Shown piece after piece: positions 28,429-37,427 of a DNA stretch of 64,000 nt. This DNA comes from Aporhodopirellula rubra. Its GTDB lineage: Bacteria > Planctomycetota > Planctomycetia > Pirellulales > Pirellulaceae. The DNA is taken from NCBI RefSeq assembly GCF_014192335.1, contig NZ_JACHXU010000005.1, positions 124,001-188,000 on the forward strand, read 5' to 3'. Made by a program: the position numbers and the translations under genes. The notes beneath the pieces were generated by a model, which was given only the letters and a program-made list of their open reading frames with translations, did not search any database and was not told the DNA's origin. Positions within the stretch are counted from its first letter, which is position 1, and every line of letters begins with the position of its first letter.

Positions 28429-30936
28429 TCAGGGCTCCCGAAACAGAGGGCTGTCGACCACCACGGCGATCGTGTCAACGATCCGGTAATCGTTCTCGGC
28501 CGACTTCAAAACGATTTCCTCAACGGCAGCGGTATCTTCGGGCTCAACTCCGTTGGCATAGACCAGCAGTTTCTTAACGAAGCACCGTACAAATTGCTTC
28601 TGATTCGCTTCGTCCCTCATCAGGCCACGGAAACCAACGATATCGTCATAGCTGTTCCCATTCCGAAACGTCGCTGAGGCATCGATCGGAAGTTCGAACT
28701 GCTTTTCGACCGATTTCTTTCGCTTCGGCACCTTGGCCTCTGAAACGGGTTCACTGACGCTGACCTGCACGTACGCGTCGCGCCACGCCCCCATGGGGTC
28801 AAAGTTCTCGAACGCATATCCATACGGATCGATGCTTCGATGACACGACGCACACGTTTCTTCAGCAATGTGAGCGGCTAGGATTTCCTTGATCGTTTTG
28901 GCTTGGCGAACATCGGGTTCCTGTATCTCGACATCGCCCGGAGGTGGCGAGGGCTTGATTCCCATAAAATTCTCTAACACGTAGACCGCGCGGTGAATCG
29001 GTGAGGTTCCCAAACTGTCAGCGGTGAGCGTCAGGAAAGCCCCCATTCCCAACATTCCCCCGCGACGCTGGTCAGTGAACTCGTATCGCCGCAAGATCGA
29101 ATCTTCCGGCACATCGTCGACGCCGTACACCTCCGCCAAATCGGCATTGATGAACGAGAAGTTCGCGGTCAACATTTCGGGTAACGGCATGTTCGTTTCG
29201 ATAGCATGACGAAAAAAGCGTTTCGCTTCGGCAATCATGTCATCACTGACACCTTTTCGGTGATAGTGCGCAAAGTGATCTGGATCCGGAGCCATGAAAT
29301 TGATCCGATCTAACTGCAACCACCCCTGCGGAAATTCATCGAGGAACTCATCGCCGCGATTGCTGGTGAAGTATTCCACGATGGCATTGCGAACCGATGG
29401 ATAGTCATCGAGTTTTCCCGCCCGAACAAAATCACGCAACGCGTCGCTGGGCAGAGTGCTTTGCAAAAAGAAGGACAGCTTTGTTGCGAACCGGTCCGGA
29501 TGTGAGGCCCCTTCTGGATTGATCAATAGAAAGGAAGGCGACACGAAAATCGCAACAATCCCTTCCTTGATCGCTTCCAAATCACCGAGTTCTTTCTGAC
29601 GCATCGATACTAAACGCACCAACGGATCGAGTTCACCGTCACGCACCTCGCGTCGCCATGCTCGCTCAGCAATCGGTTTGAGTATTTCCTCCGCGTTGTG
29701 AGCGTTCGGCGACTCACCGACAAGGGCAACCTGCCGTTCGGGTGGCCAGGACTTGTAGATCGGGCCTTCGACATCTGCACTGAAAACGCGTGGACGTGGA
29801 CCGCGCCAATAATCCACCCAATAACTCCAGTGATTGACACGCAAGTTCCTTCCACCGGCCTTCTTAGGACGAATTTTGGAAACGACTTTCTCGTACAACT
29901 CGGGATCATTTTCCTTGATATGGTCATGGGCGATTGATTGTTGAAACTTGAAGTTCCCGTTGCCTCTTTTTCGAAGACCATCGGTAGGATAGGAAAGCTC
30001 GATGCGGGTTCCCTTTGCCAACCATTCCGTCAATTCAATTTCCTTCACCTCATTGTCTGGCAATTCGTACGTGCGGACGCGATCGCCAAAGTGAATCGAC
30101 AATCGGATCGGGTCCCCATCGTAGACACCGGTCTGCTCCGAATCGTAGTAACCACGGTCAACACCAGTGGCTCGGATCTTGATGCGATAATATCCCGTAG
30201 TGGGCACTTCCTTGAAGTTCTCGAACGACATTTGCAAACGCATGTCGCGAAATTCCAAACTGTCGCTATTCCGGCCCGCGGATTGACGACGTGTCGTTCG
30301 CTGATTCAGTGACGACATTTGCAGCAACGCCGAAGGGACCTCGTAGCGTTGGGAAGGCGTTCGCTCACCCGTCAGAACAATCGCGTCAACGATTTCCCGC
30401 ACCGTATCGACATATTGCTCGAGGTGATATTCACTGATGCCGAGCACGTCACCGTTGGTATCGAACCCATCATGCAACGTATCACCGAGAAGATTGCCGA
30501 GCGGAAAATGCGTCCCGGGATCTTCAATCCCCAACGCGTCGCTGATGCTGTTGGCAAACTCCCGATTGTTCAGGCGACGGGTCGGAATTTGGTAGTCGGC
30601 TGCCACATCGGCATCACGAGCCAAGACAACGTCGCGAATGTATTCTGCGATCTGTTGACGTTCCGTTTCCGTAACTTTCGAATCTTCGCTCGGCGGCATG
30701 TCGCCGAGCGAAACATATTCCATACTCGACTGCCAATATTCTCGGCTGTCACGGGTAACACCACCACCGAGCATGTCAAGATGAAAGCCTCCCTCGGGTT
30801 CATCACCCGTGTGACATTTAGAACAATGCCGCTGCAAAATAGCGTGCTCCACCGCATGCGATGCGGGACAGAGCAAGACTGATGTCGATGCCACCAATAA
30901 AACAGCAATACCGAACAGACGATGAAGGCTACGCAT
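28429..30936 (-). CDS. DUF1592 protein (PSD1/DUF1587/DUF1588/DUF1585 type) with heme motifs
   Basis: This 835-residue planctomycete protein is of the large family with DUF1587, DUF1592, DUF1588 and DUF1585 blocks. A signal peptide (LLVASTSVLLCPASHA) is followed by the cytochrome-like LQRHCSKCHTGDEPEGGF with one CxxCH, and a second, CASCH, lies in the conserved CASCHRSIDPYGYAFENFDP stretch. These proteins are thought to be secreted c-type cytochrome-linked enzymes acting with DUF1552 partners; no biochemical function is established. The ATG at 30936 overlaps the stop of the DUF1552 gene by 8 bases, showing tight coupling. The next genes on the same strand are a sulfatase and the PhoD fusion. 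Confidence 0.9.
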   Translation of the reverse strand: MRSLHRLFGIAVLLVASTSVLLCPASHAVEHAILQRHCSKCHTGDEPEGGFHLDMLGGGVTRDSREYWQSSMEYVSLGDMPPSEDSKVTETERQQIAEYIRDVVLARDADVAADYQIPTRRLNNREFANSISDALGIEDPGTHFPLGNLLGDTLHDGFDTNGDVLGISEYHLEQYVDTVREIVDAIVLTGERTPSQRYEVPSALLQMSSLNQRTTRRQSAGRNSDSLEFRDMRLQMSFENFKEVPTTGYYRIKIRATGVDRGYYDSEQTGVYDGDPIRLSIHFGDRVRTYELPDNEVKEIELTEWLAKGTRIELSYPTDGLRKRGNGNFKFQQSIAHDHIKENDPELYEKVVSKIRPKKAGGRNLRVNHWSYWVDYWRGPRPRVFSADVEGPIYKSWPPERQVALVGESPNAHNAEEILKPIAERAWRREVRDGELDPLVRLVSMRQKELGDLEAIKEGIVAIFVSPSFLLINPEGASHPDRFATKLSFFLQSTLPSDALRDFVRAGKLDDYPSVRNAIVEYFTSNRGDEFLDEFPQGWLQLDRINFMAPDPDHFAHYHRKGVSDDMIAEAKRFFRHAIETNMPLPEMLTANFSFINADLAEVYGVDDVPEDSILRRYEFTDQRRGGMLGMGAFLTLTADSLGTSPIHRAVYVLENFMGIKPSPPPGDVEIQEPDVRQAKTIKEILAAHIAEETCASCHRSIDPYGYAFENFDPMGAWRDAYVQVSVSEPVSEAKVPKRKKSVEKQFELPIDASATFRNGNSYDDIVGFRGLMRDEANQKQFVRCFVKKLLVYANGVEPEDTAAVEEIVLKSAENDYRIVDTIAVVVDSPLFREP

Positions 30937-32212
30937 GATCAAGCGAGAAACTCCCGGTGCTGAGATTGAAGCTATCCCGTTCGATTCCGAATCGCTGCAT
31001 CAAAGTGACGTAGAGATTGCACAACGGCATATTTTTGCCTGCCGCACTGCGGGTGTCGACGTGACCGAGGTGTTTGAACCCGCCACCGGCAACGAGAATG
31101 GGAAGATTGCGGTTTGAGTGAGTTCCCCCATACCCCATTCCGCTACCGAACAAGATCACCGTGTGATCCAGCATCGATCCGTTCGCATTGGGCTCGTCGA
31201 TTTCATCGAGTCGCTTCATGAACCTCGACAACTGCTCGATCTGGAACGACTCAATCGCAACCAACTCCGACACGACCTGTTCGTCCTTGCCGTTGTGTGT
31301 GCAAGCGTGATACCCACGATTAACGCCATTGACGTCGGTGTACCCCAACTCGTTGGGAAACGCGATAGTGGCGACGCGTGTGAGGTCGGTCTGAAACGCG
31401 TAGGCGACCATATCAAACATCGCGTTGTAGCGATTAATAATGCTGGCCTCGCCTTCGAGGTGATGCGAGATATCGAATTCCGGTTTATCACGACCGACCC
31501 ATTCTTCACGCGTTTTAAGACGATTTTCTAATTCGCGAATCGACGTGCCGAATTGATCCAATCGCTCTCGGTCGGCCACCCCGGCCTTCGCCTTCACTCC
31601 AGCAAATTGTTCACGGACGGCATCGAGAATACTGCCGTTACGTTGGATCGTCGTCAATTGATGGCGTTTTTCCTGCTCACTCAGATTCAAGAACAGATGT
31701 TCGAACAATCGTTGCGGGTCGGTGAACGGCTTCAGCTCGACACCGTTCGCATTCCACACCATCCGTATGCCGGTTTGCAGTGAAGCATGAATGGAAGGGT
31801 ACCGAACGTCACTTCCGATATGCCTGGCGATCAGTTGATCGATCGACATGTTCTTTTCCGGGAACGCGTGGCTCGTCTCGGGCAACACTCCGCTGAGAAA
31901 AGCGAGTTCGCGACCATGGCCGCTTTTCATTCCATGATCGGTGTGCGAGAAAACGGTAAACCGATCCTTCGCCCACTCCAAAGGCTGTAGCGTTCGCGAC
32001 ATCGTGTAATCACGACCGAAATCCTTTGGAAAAAAATTCGGCGGGTGCATCCCCAGTGGATTGCCGACCACCAAGAATCGAAGCGTTCCTGCTGGCCGAT
32101 GCGATTGGCTACCTGCAGACGGCTTTTCTGCCGCTTGGGCAATCGATTCGAGTTTTGGCAAAGCGATGGCTCCGCCGAAACCTTGCAAAATAGAGCGACG
32201 CGAAAAGGGCAT
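30929..32212 (-). CDS. DUF1552 protein with Tat signal
   Basis: This 427-residue protein begins with a twin-arginine export signal (SRRSILQGFGGAIALP), so it is probably folded with a cofactor or metal before export. The rest matches the DUF1552 family (sulfatase/alkaline-phosphatase-like fold suspected): NPLGMHPPNFFP, SHTDHGMKSGHGRELAFLSG, DQLIARHIGSDVRYPS and TVILFGSGMGYGGTHSNRNLPILVAGGG. In planctomycetes the gene is regularly paired with DUF1592, as here by an 8-base overlap. The gene is divergent from an ECF sigma/FecR pair, with a 329-base region between them that carries identical outward-facing motifs. Confidence 0.9.
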   Translation of the reverse strand: MPFSRRSILQGFGGAIALPKLESIAQAAEKPSAGSQSHRPAGTLRFLVVGNPLGMHPPNFFPKDFGRDYTMSRTLQPLEWAKDRFTVFSHTDHGMKSGHGRELAFLSGVLPETSHAFPEKNMSIDQLIARHIGSDVRYPSIHASLQTGIRMVWNANGVELKPFTDPQRLFEHLFLNLSEQEKRHQLTTIQRNGSILDAVREQFAGVKAKAGVADRERLDQFGTSIRELENRLKTREEWVGRDKPEFDISHHLEGEASIINRYNAMFDMVAYAFQTDLTRVATIAFPNELGYTDVNGVNRGYHACTHNGKDEQVVSELVAIESFQIEQLSRFMKRLDEIDEPNANGSMLDHTVILFGSGMGYGGTHSNRNLPILVAGGGFKHLGHVDTRSAAGKNMPLCNLYVTLMQRFGIERDSFNLSTGSFSLDHA

Positions 32213-32423
32213 GGGGACTTACTCTTGATACGATCAGGTGGGGCGGGCGGGACATCGATTTTAACGCCTTTGCGTGGTCAACTGTGAACTTATCTATCGT
32301 GTCCCCTCGACCTGCCTCTCGTTTTACATTTTTCTCGAAAGTCCGCCTCGCTCCTTCCGTTGACCAATGCGATGACTGGCCCCGAATCAACCGCGACGAA
32401 CGTTAAACCGTAACGCCGGCCGC

Positions 32424-32434
32424 AGCATACTTTC
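32424..32434 (-). promoter_or_regulatory. GAAAGTATGCT motif facing the DUF1552 unit
   Basis: On the minus strand this reads GAAAGTATGCT. An identical copy on the plus strand is at 32480-32490, so the two form a perfect 11-base inverted repeat, 45 bases apart and pointing outward. It is 212 bases from the DUF1552 start. It could be a recognition element of a shared regulator or of the adjacent ECF sigma factor. Confidence 0.45.
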
Positions 32435-32479
32435 ACACGACCGAGCAAAATCCATAGACGAGTGACCGTTTTTTTCTCC

Positions 32480-32490
32480 GAAAGTATGCT
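32480..32490 (+). promoter_or_regulatory. GAAAGTATGCT motif facing the ECF sigma gene
   Basis: This plus-strand copy of GAAAGTATGCT lies 52 bases before the ECF sigma start codon and mirrors the copy at 32424-32434. The distance suits a promoter element or activator site. Autoregulation by the sigma factor would fit, but is inference. Confidence 0.45.
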
Positions 32491-32541
32491 TCCTTTCCCA
32501 CAAACCGTGGCAGGTTCCGGCAACTGATCAGATAAGACACC

Positions 32542-33087
32542 ATGGAACATTCCGAACCCTCACCGGCATCACCGACCTTAGCTGATTTCATGCCGCTGTT
32601 TCTTAGCCACGAAACCGCCCTTCGAACGTACGCACGGGCCATCCTTCCCGATTGGGGATCGGTCGACGACGCCCTGCAAGAAGCCAGTGTGACAATGCTG
32701 GAAAAGTTTGACCAACTTCATACCGTGGACGGTTTCCTCCCGTGGGCCAAAGTGATCTTACGTTTTAAGTGCTTCGCGGTCGCGGCGGCCAACCGACGTC
32801 ATCGCCCGATCCTCAGCGAGGAGGTTCTCAGGTTGATTGCCGACGAAGCGGAACCGTTGTCTCAGCAAACGCTCCTTGACTCGAGAGCCGCGCTGGATGC
32901 TTGCATGCAACGATTCTCTGACTCGCACCAAACACTGCTTCTCGCACCCTATGCCGGTGACGGCGAAGTGAAACGGACTGCCGAACAAGCGGGCAAAACG
33001 GCAAACGCCTTGTACAAACTGATTGGGCGTCTCCGAGAGAAATTGAGCGAATGCGTTGAAGTCAAACTGCAGCAGGAGATGACCTAA
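32542..33087 (+). CDS. ECF-type RNA polymerase sigma factor
   Basis: This 181-residue sigma-70 family protein belongs to the planctomycete ECF group. Region 2 is around YARAILPDWGSVDDALQEASVTMLEKF and FLPWAKVILRFKCF, and region 4 is around RTAEQAGKTANALYKLIGRLREKLSE, where the turn of the helix-turn-helix can be seen. The FecR-type gene starts one base after its stop codon, so they form a pair like the sigma/FecR pair at 4820-7996. It is divergent from the DUF1552-DUF1592-sulfatase-PhoD unit, which makes that unit a candidate target (inference). The two ECF genes are not close copies. Confidence 0.87.
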   Translation: MEHSEPSPASPTLADFMPLFLSHETALRTYARAILPDWGSVDDALQEASVTMLEKFDQLHTVDGFLPWAKVILRFKCFAVAAANRRHRPILSEEVLRLIADEAEPLSQQTLLDSRAALDACMQRFSDSHQTLLLAPYAGDGEVKRTAEQAGKTANALYKLIGRLREKLSECVEVKLQQEMT

Positions 33088-33088
33088 G

Positions 33089-34444
33089 ATGGATCCATCC
33101 ACACTCATGCATCGCTATCTTCTCGGACGTGTCAATGCCGACGAGGTCCGAGAACTCGATCAGCGACTGACGAACGATCCGGAATTCCGTGCTCGGTTCG
33201 TGAAGGCCGCCACGCTCGATGCTGGGCTGCGAGAGATCGCGATCGAACGTGGCACCGAACCACAATCGTTCGGCGTCGGGCAGTCACCACAAGTCAATCG
33301 GAACAATTCTCATTGGTTAGTTCCCATGGCGCTAGCAGCATTAGCGGCGATCCTCCTCGTCGTCATTGGGTTGCAGCCAAGCACTACGGGGACAGCCACA
33401 ATTGCCACGCTGGTGTCGAGCGAAGCCGCGGCGTGGGAGAGCACTCTGCCGACCACACCAGGCTCGCATCTCGCAGCGGGCACCATGAACTTGCGAGCCG
33501 GCGTTGCCACCATCCGATTTCGCTCCGGTGCTGAAGTCCTGCTGGAAGCCCCGGCAGAATTGCTCTTGGTTACGCCAATGCGAGGTAAGCTTGCTTCTGG
33601 CGCCGCAGTCGTCGATGTGCCTGAATCGGCATATGGATTCATATTGGAAACCCCCGATGGTTACGCCGTGGACTACGGCACCCGTTTTGCCGTCCGAGTG
33701 GATCCGACGAAACAGCAATCCGACTTTGAACTCGTCGAAGGTGAAATCGCGGTCCATCAACCGACGACCGGCCGGGAGATTCGGTTGGTCGATGAAGGAG
33801 AGGTTGCAACCATTCAGGACAGTTCGTTCGTAACGGGAACACAGGAGGTTATCGATACGGGCATGCCGAGCAGTCCTCTCATCACTCGCGTGGGAACAAA
33901 CGGACGATCCGATTCGGTACTTCCTAACAACAAGCGGCACAAGTTTATCGACCGCGAGATACTGAGCGTCAAACATCATCGACGTGAAAAGTGGGACTAT
34001 CGATCGTTTTTCGCATTCGATCTCTCAACCGTCAATCTGGATTCTGCCAAAGAAGCTCGCCTCCGATTGAATCTCGTTCCGAGTGTTCGCGGCTTTGCAT
34101 CGCGTCTACCAGAAATCAATCGGTTCGGTGTTTATGGGATGACGAATGACGCGAAACAAAATTGGCAAATCGGTGGTACCTGGGAAGATGCCCCCGCTCC
34201 CGACGACGGCGTGTTGCTAGGCACCTTCGAAATCCCTCGCAGCACCCAGCGTGGAACATTTGGAATCGCGAACGAGGAGCTCTTGAATTTTGTGAAAGAG
34301 CGATCCGACCGGTCGGTGACGTTTCTCTTGATCCGTCTCACTTCACAAATCGAAGGCAACGTTGCCGGCCTGACTCACGCCTTCGCAAGCGACTATCACC
34401 CCGAATCGGTCGGCCCGTTGCTGGAGTTTACTTTTGACGAGTAG
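33089..34444 (+). CDS. FecR-domain membrane protein with C-terminal DNRLRE-like domain
   Basis: This 451-residue protein has a short N-terminal cytoplasmic part (MHRYLLGRVNADEVRELDQRL) similar to anti-sigma regions, then one membrane segment (MALAALAAILLVVIGL). A FecR domain spans about 120-240 (TIRFRSGAEVLLEAPAELLL, TPDGYAVDYGTRFAVRV). The C-terminal 190 residues (KWDYRSFFAFDLS, EARLRLNLVPS) resemble the DNRLRE carbohydrate-associated beta-sandwich. It is probably a membrane partner of the ECF sigma factor encoded one base upstream, and may sense a glycan through its outer domain (inference). It lacks the LamG and beta-repeat parts of the FecR protein at 4820. Confidence 0.83.
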   Translation: MDPSTLMHRYLLGRVNADEVRELDQRLTNDPEFRARFVKAATLDAGLREIAIERGTEPQSFGVGQSPQVNRNNSHWLVPMALAALAAILLVVIGLQPSTTGTATIATLVSSEAAAWESTLPTTPGSHLAAGTMNLRAGVATIRFRSGAEVLLEAPAELLLVTPMRGKLASGAAVVDVPESAYGFILETPDGYAVDYGTRFAVRVDPTKQQSDFELVEGEIAVHQPTTGREIRLVDEGEVATIQDSSFVTGTQEVIDTGMPSSPLITRVGTNGRSDSVLPNNKRHKFIDREILSVKHHRREKWDYRSFFAFDLSTVNLDSAKEARLRLNLVPSVRGFASRLPEINRFGVYGMTNDAKQNWQIGGTWEDAPAPDDGVLLGTFEIPRSTQRGTFGIANEELLNFVKERSDRSVTFLLIRLTSQIEGNVAGLTHAFASDYHPESVGPLLEFTFDE

Positions 34445-34645
34445 CCCAATCGCCCCGACTCACTTACGTTTCAACAGCCTGACCGCCAGCGATGACATAA
34501 GACCTCCCGATCAACGCGCCAACTTCGACCCGTTTTCACGGTCAATCTCCCTCCAAAGGCCGCTTTGGTAAAGCAACTCCCGATCGGGTTTCTGATAAGA
34601 TGAGTTGTTTTCAGCAGCGTGTCTTCTCACCCTTGAAATTCGATC

Positions 34646-36097
34646 ATGCGACAAGTCCTCACACTGACTCTTCTGGTTTTATCGAGCCTAACCTCAACAG
34701 GCACACTCGCCGCTGCTGACACCAAACCAACACGCCCCAATGTGGTACTTTTCGTTACCGATGACCACGGTCTCGATGCGTTGGGATGCTATGGCAATCC
34801 GGTAATCCAGACACCGCATATGGACCAATTGGCGACGGACGGTGTTCGTTTTACTCGGGCCTATTGCACGAGTGCGAGCTGCGCCGCGAGTCGGAGCGTC
34901 ATCCTGACCGGACAGTACGGACACGCGACCGGATCGTACGGCCACGTCCACGACTACCATCACTTCAGTACGTTTGACTCGGTTGAGTCACTCCCGGTAC
35001 TGTTGGAAAACGAGGGTTATCAAACGACGCGCATTGGCAAGTATCATCTCGCTCCTGATTCGGTTTACCGGTTCAACACCGTCCTCGATGTCGACCCTCG
35101 CAGCACCGTCGAGATGGCGGACGCTTGTAAAGAGACGATCACCTCGAAAAAGCCGTTCTTTCTCTACTTCTGCCCCGATGACCCTCATCGTGGTCACCCC
35201 TTCACGCCAGCAGTTTGGAGCGATCCCAATTCATTCGGCAATCGTCCAGAGGGCTACCCCGGTGTCGAGACCGTCACCTACCCTCCATCTGACGTGCGGG
35301 TGCCTGCATTCTTACCAGACTCCGAGGAGTGTCGTGAAGAGTTGGCTCAATACTACCAGTCGGTTTCACGAATCGATCAGGGATTGGGACGACTACTGGA
35401 CTTGATCGCGGACGCGGGCAAGTCCGACGACACCATCGTCATCTATCTGTCCGATAACGGCATCGCCTTTCCGGGTGCGAAAACAACGGTATACGAACCC
35501 GGCATCCATCTTCCACTCATCGTAAAGGACCCTCGTTCGAAAACATCCGGAACGGTCAACGATGCCCTGGTTACATGGGCAGATCTCACACCGACAATCC
35601 TCGACATGACGGGGACCATCGTCGACTCGAAACGATTCCAAGGTCGCAGCTTTGCCGGTATTCTCGGTCAAACATCTCCGAAGGGATGGAATGAAATCTA
35701 CGCCGCTCACAACTTTCACGAATTGACGATGTACTACCCCATGCGAGTCATACGGGAAGGCGATCACAAATTGATCTGGAACATCGCGTACGGATTGAGC
35801 TACCCGTTTGCCTCGGACCTGTGGGCGTCCTCCACATGGCAAGGAATCCATCGTGCGGAAGAAACGCATTTCGGCAACCGGTTGGTGAAGGACTATCTCT
35901 TTCGGCCTGAGTTCGAACTCTACGATCTCAAAATGGATCCGCACGAACTTAAAAACCTAGCTACGGACGATGCCCATTTAAAACTGCTCGACCGGCTAAA
36001 AGAGAAGTTAAAAGCGTTTCAAATCGAAACCAAAGATCCATGGCAGATCATGTGGGACAATGAAAGTCAGGTTCAGGGAACCGGAGTAGGGCTCTGA
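34646..36097 (+). CDS. Sulfatase with variant CAASR signature (SGSH-like)
   Basis: This 483-residue protein has a signal peptide (TLTLLVLSSLTSTGTLAA). NVVLFVTDDHGLDALGCYG gives the N-terminal metal site, ASCAASRSVILTG the active-site Cys with Ala in place of Pro, and IYLSDNGIAF the second metal site. The motif and YGNPVIQTPHMDQLATDG with GSYGH resemble heparan N-sulfatase (SGSH)-type enzymes, which cut sulfamates; a related substrate is possible. It lies 202 bases downstream of the FecR gene and may be part of the same regulon. No strong ribosome binding site was seen at this ATG. Confidence 0.9.
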   Translation: MRQVLTLTLLVLSSLTSTGTLAAADTKPTRPNVVLFVTDDHGLDALGCYGNPVIQTPHMDQLATDGVRFTRAYCTSASCAASRSVILTGQYGHATGSYGHVHDYHHFSTFDSVESLPVLLENEGYQTTRIGKYHLAPDSVYRFNTVLDVDPRSTVEMADACKETITSKKPFFLYFCPDDPHRGHPFTPAVWSDPNSFGNRPEGYPGVETVTYPPSDVRVPAFLPDSEECREELAQYYQSVSRIDQGLGRLLDLIADAGKSDDTIVIYLSDNGIAFPGAKTTVYEPGIHLPLIVKDPRSKTSGTVNDALVTWADLTPTILDMTGTIVDSKRFQGRSFAGILGQTSPKGWNEIYAAHNFHELTMYYPMRVIREGDHKLIWNIAYGLSYPFASDLWASSTWQGIHRAEETHFGNRLVKDYLFRPEFELYDLKMDPHELKNLATDDAHLKLLDRLKEKLKAFQIETKDPWQIMWDNESQVQGTGVGL

Positions 36098-36290
36098 CGC
36101 TGCACACACTTCCGTAACATTTTTAATAACGTGATGACGCGTCTTCCTATCCATCGTCCCCGTCGATCGAGGAATTGCGATCGAGTATTCTGAAATGAAC
36201 GTGTGACAGCCATATGGGCTGCGTACCGGCCTCGATTCAGCAGCCAATTCAAGAAACTTAGACTCAAAGCCTCGTTCGAGATGCAAGCTC

Positions 36291-37427
36291 ATGACGACGC
36301 GAATCGTTCCTCTAACTGCATTTGTCTGCTTGTTGCTAGGACTGACCGCGTACAGCAAGTGGCATCGCGATCCGATCCATGTCTCCGGTTTTATCGAAGC
36401 CGACGAGGTTCGTCTCGGATCGCGTATCGGTGGCAGGGTCGCCCGGGTGAACGTTCAGGAAGGGCAATCCGTTGACGCAGGCATGGTTCTCGTCGAACTC
36501 GAACCGTACGACCTGATTGAACGCGAGTCGGAACTCGAGTTGACACTCGCAGCTCATGAAGCCGACTACCAACGCGTGATCGCTGGCTATCGCCCCGAGG
36601 AGATCGGTCAAGCCCAAGCAAAGCTCGACCAACTCCAAGCACGCCTCGATCTCCTACGCGCCGGACCTCGCCAACAGGAAATCGAAGCCGCTCGAGCACG
36701 TCTCTCGCTCGCCAAGGCGGAACAAACACTCGCCGAGGAAACAACACAACGCCTGAGCCGACTCGCCCAATCAAACGCGACGTCGGAACAAGAACTCGAT
36801 GCCGCCCGAGAACGTTACGAAGCGTCGTTGGCCAATGTTGCCGTCCGTCAACAGGAACTCGCATTGTTGGAAGCAGGTACCCGAGAAGAAGAACTGCGTG
36901 AAGCAATCGCTCGAGCCAAGGAAGCCGAGCAGGCTTTGCTGTTGATGCAGAACGGTAATCGCGCCGAGGAAATCGAACGAACCAAAGCGTCTCGGGACGC
37001 CGCCCAAGCGGCACTCGATGCGATTCGAAAACAAAAGGAGGAACTGCAAATTAAGTGCCCTACCGACGGCACGGTCGAAGCCCTCGATCTGCAACCCGGT
37101 GACATGATCGCACCAGGAGCCCCCGTTCTTTCGATTTTAGATCGCGAAAATCTCTGGGTACGCACCTACCTACCGCAAAATCGCGTTGGCATGAACGTCG
37201 GTCAAACATTGCCGCTGCGTGTGGACAGCTTTCCCAACGAAATCTTCGAAGGAACGATTGCCTTCATCGCCAGGCAATCTGAATTCACCCCTAGTAACGT
37301 GCAAACGCCTGAAGAAAGATCCCAACAGGTTTTCCGAACCAAAATCACGATTCACGACGACCAAAACCGATTGCGGCCGGGAATGACTGTGGACGTGTGG
37401 TTGGATCAAACCGGCACGGCTGAATGA
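36291..37427 (+). CDS. HlyD-family membrane fusion protein of an ABC exporter
   Basis: This 378-residue protein has one N-terminal membrane segment (VPLTAFVCLLLGLTAY). A biotinyl-lipoyl half follows (HVSGFIEADEVRLGSRIGGRVARVNVQEG spread over residues 27-60), then a long coiled-coil hairpin rich in Ala, Glu, Arg and Gln (about 85-245). The second lipoyl half is IKCPTDGTVEALDLQPGDMIAPGAPVLSI, and a beta-barrel domain ends the chain. It resembles the YbhG-type adaptor, which links an inner-membrane ABC exporter to the periplasm. Its stop overlaps the start of the ABC gene (ATGA). The substrate is unknown and no outer-membrane TolC-type gene is near. Confidence 0.9.
   Translation: MTTRIVPLTAFVCLLLGLTAYSKWHRDPIHVSGFIEADEVRLGSRIGGRVARVNVQEGQSVDAGMVLVELEPYDLIERESELELTLAAHEADYQRVIAGYRPEEIGQAQAKLDQLQARLDLLRAGPRQQEIEAARARLSLAKAEQTLAEETTQRLSRLAQSNATSEQELDAARERYEASLANVAVRQQELALLEAGTREEELREAIARAKEAEQALLLMQNGNRAEEIERTKASRDAAQAALDAIRKQKEELQIKCPTDGTVEALDLQPGDMIAPGAPVLSILDRENLWVRTYLPQNRVGMNVGQTLPLRVDSFPNEIFEGTIAFIARQSEFTPSNVQTPEERSQQVFRTKITIHDDQNRLRPGMTVDVWLDQTGTAE

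Larger units (their letters stand above)
32213..32541. other. Divergent promoter region with outward-facing repeats
   Basis: This 329-base region lies between the DUF1552 unit (minus) and the ECF sigma/FecR pair (plus). Apart from the two 11-base repeats listed separately, no gene or RNA was seen. Confidence 0.6.
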
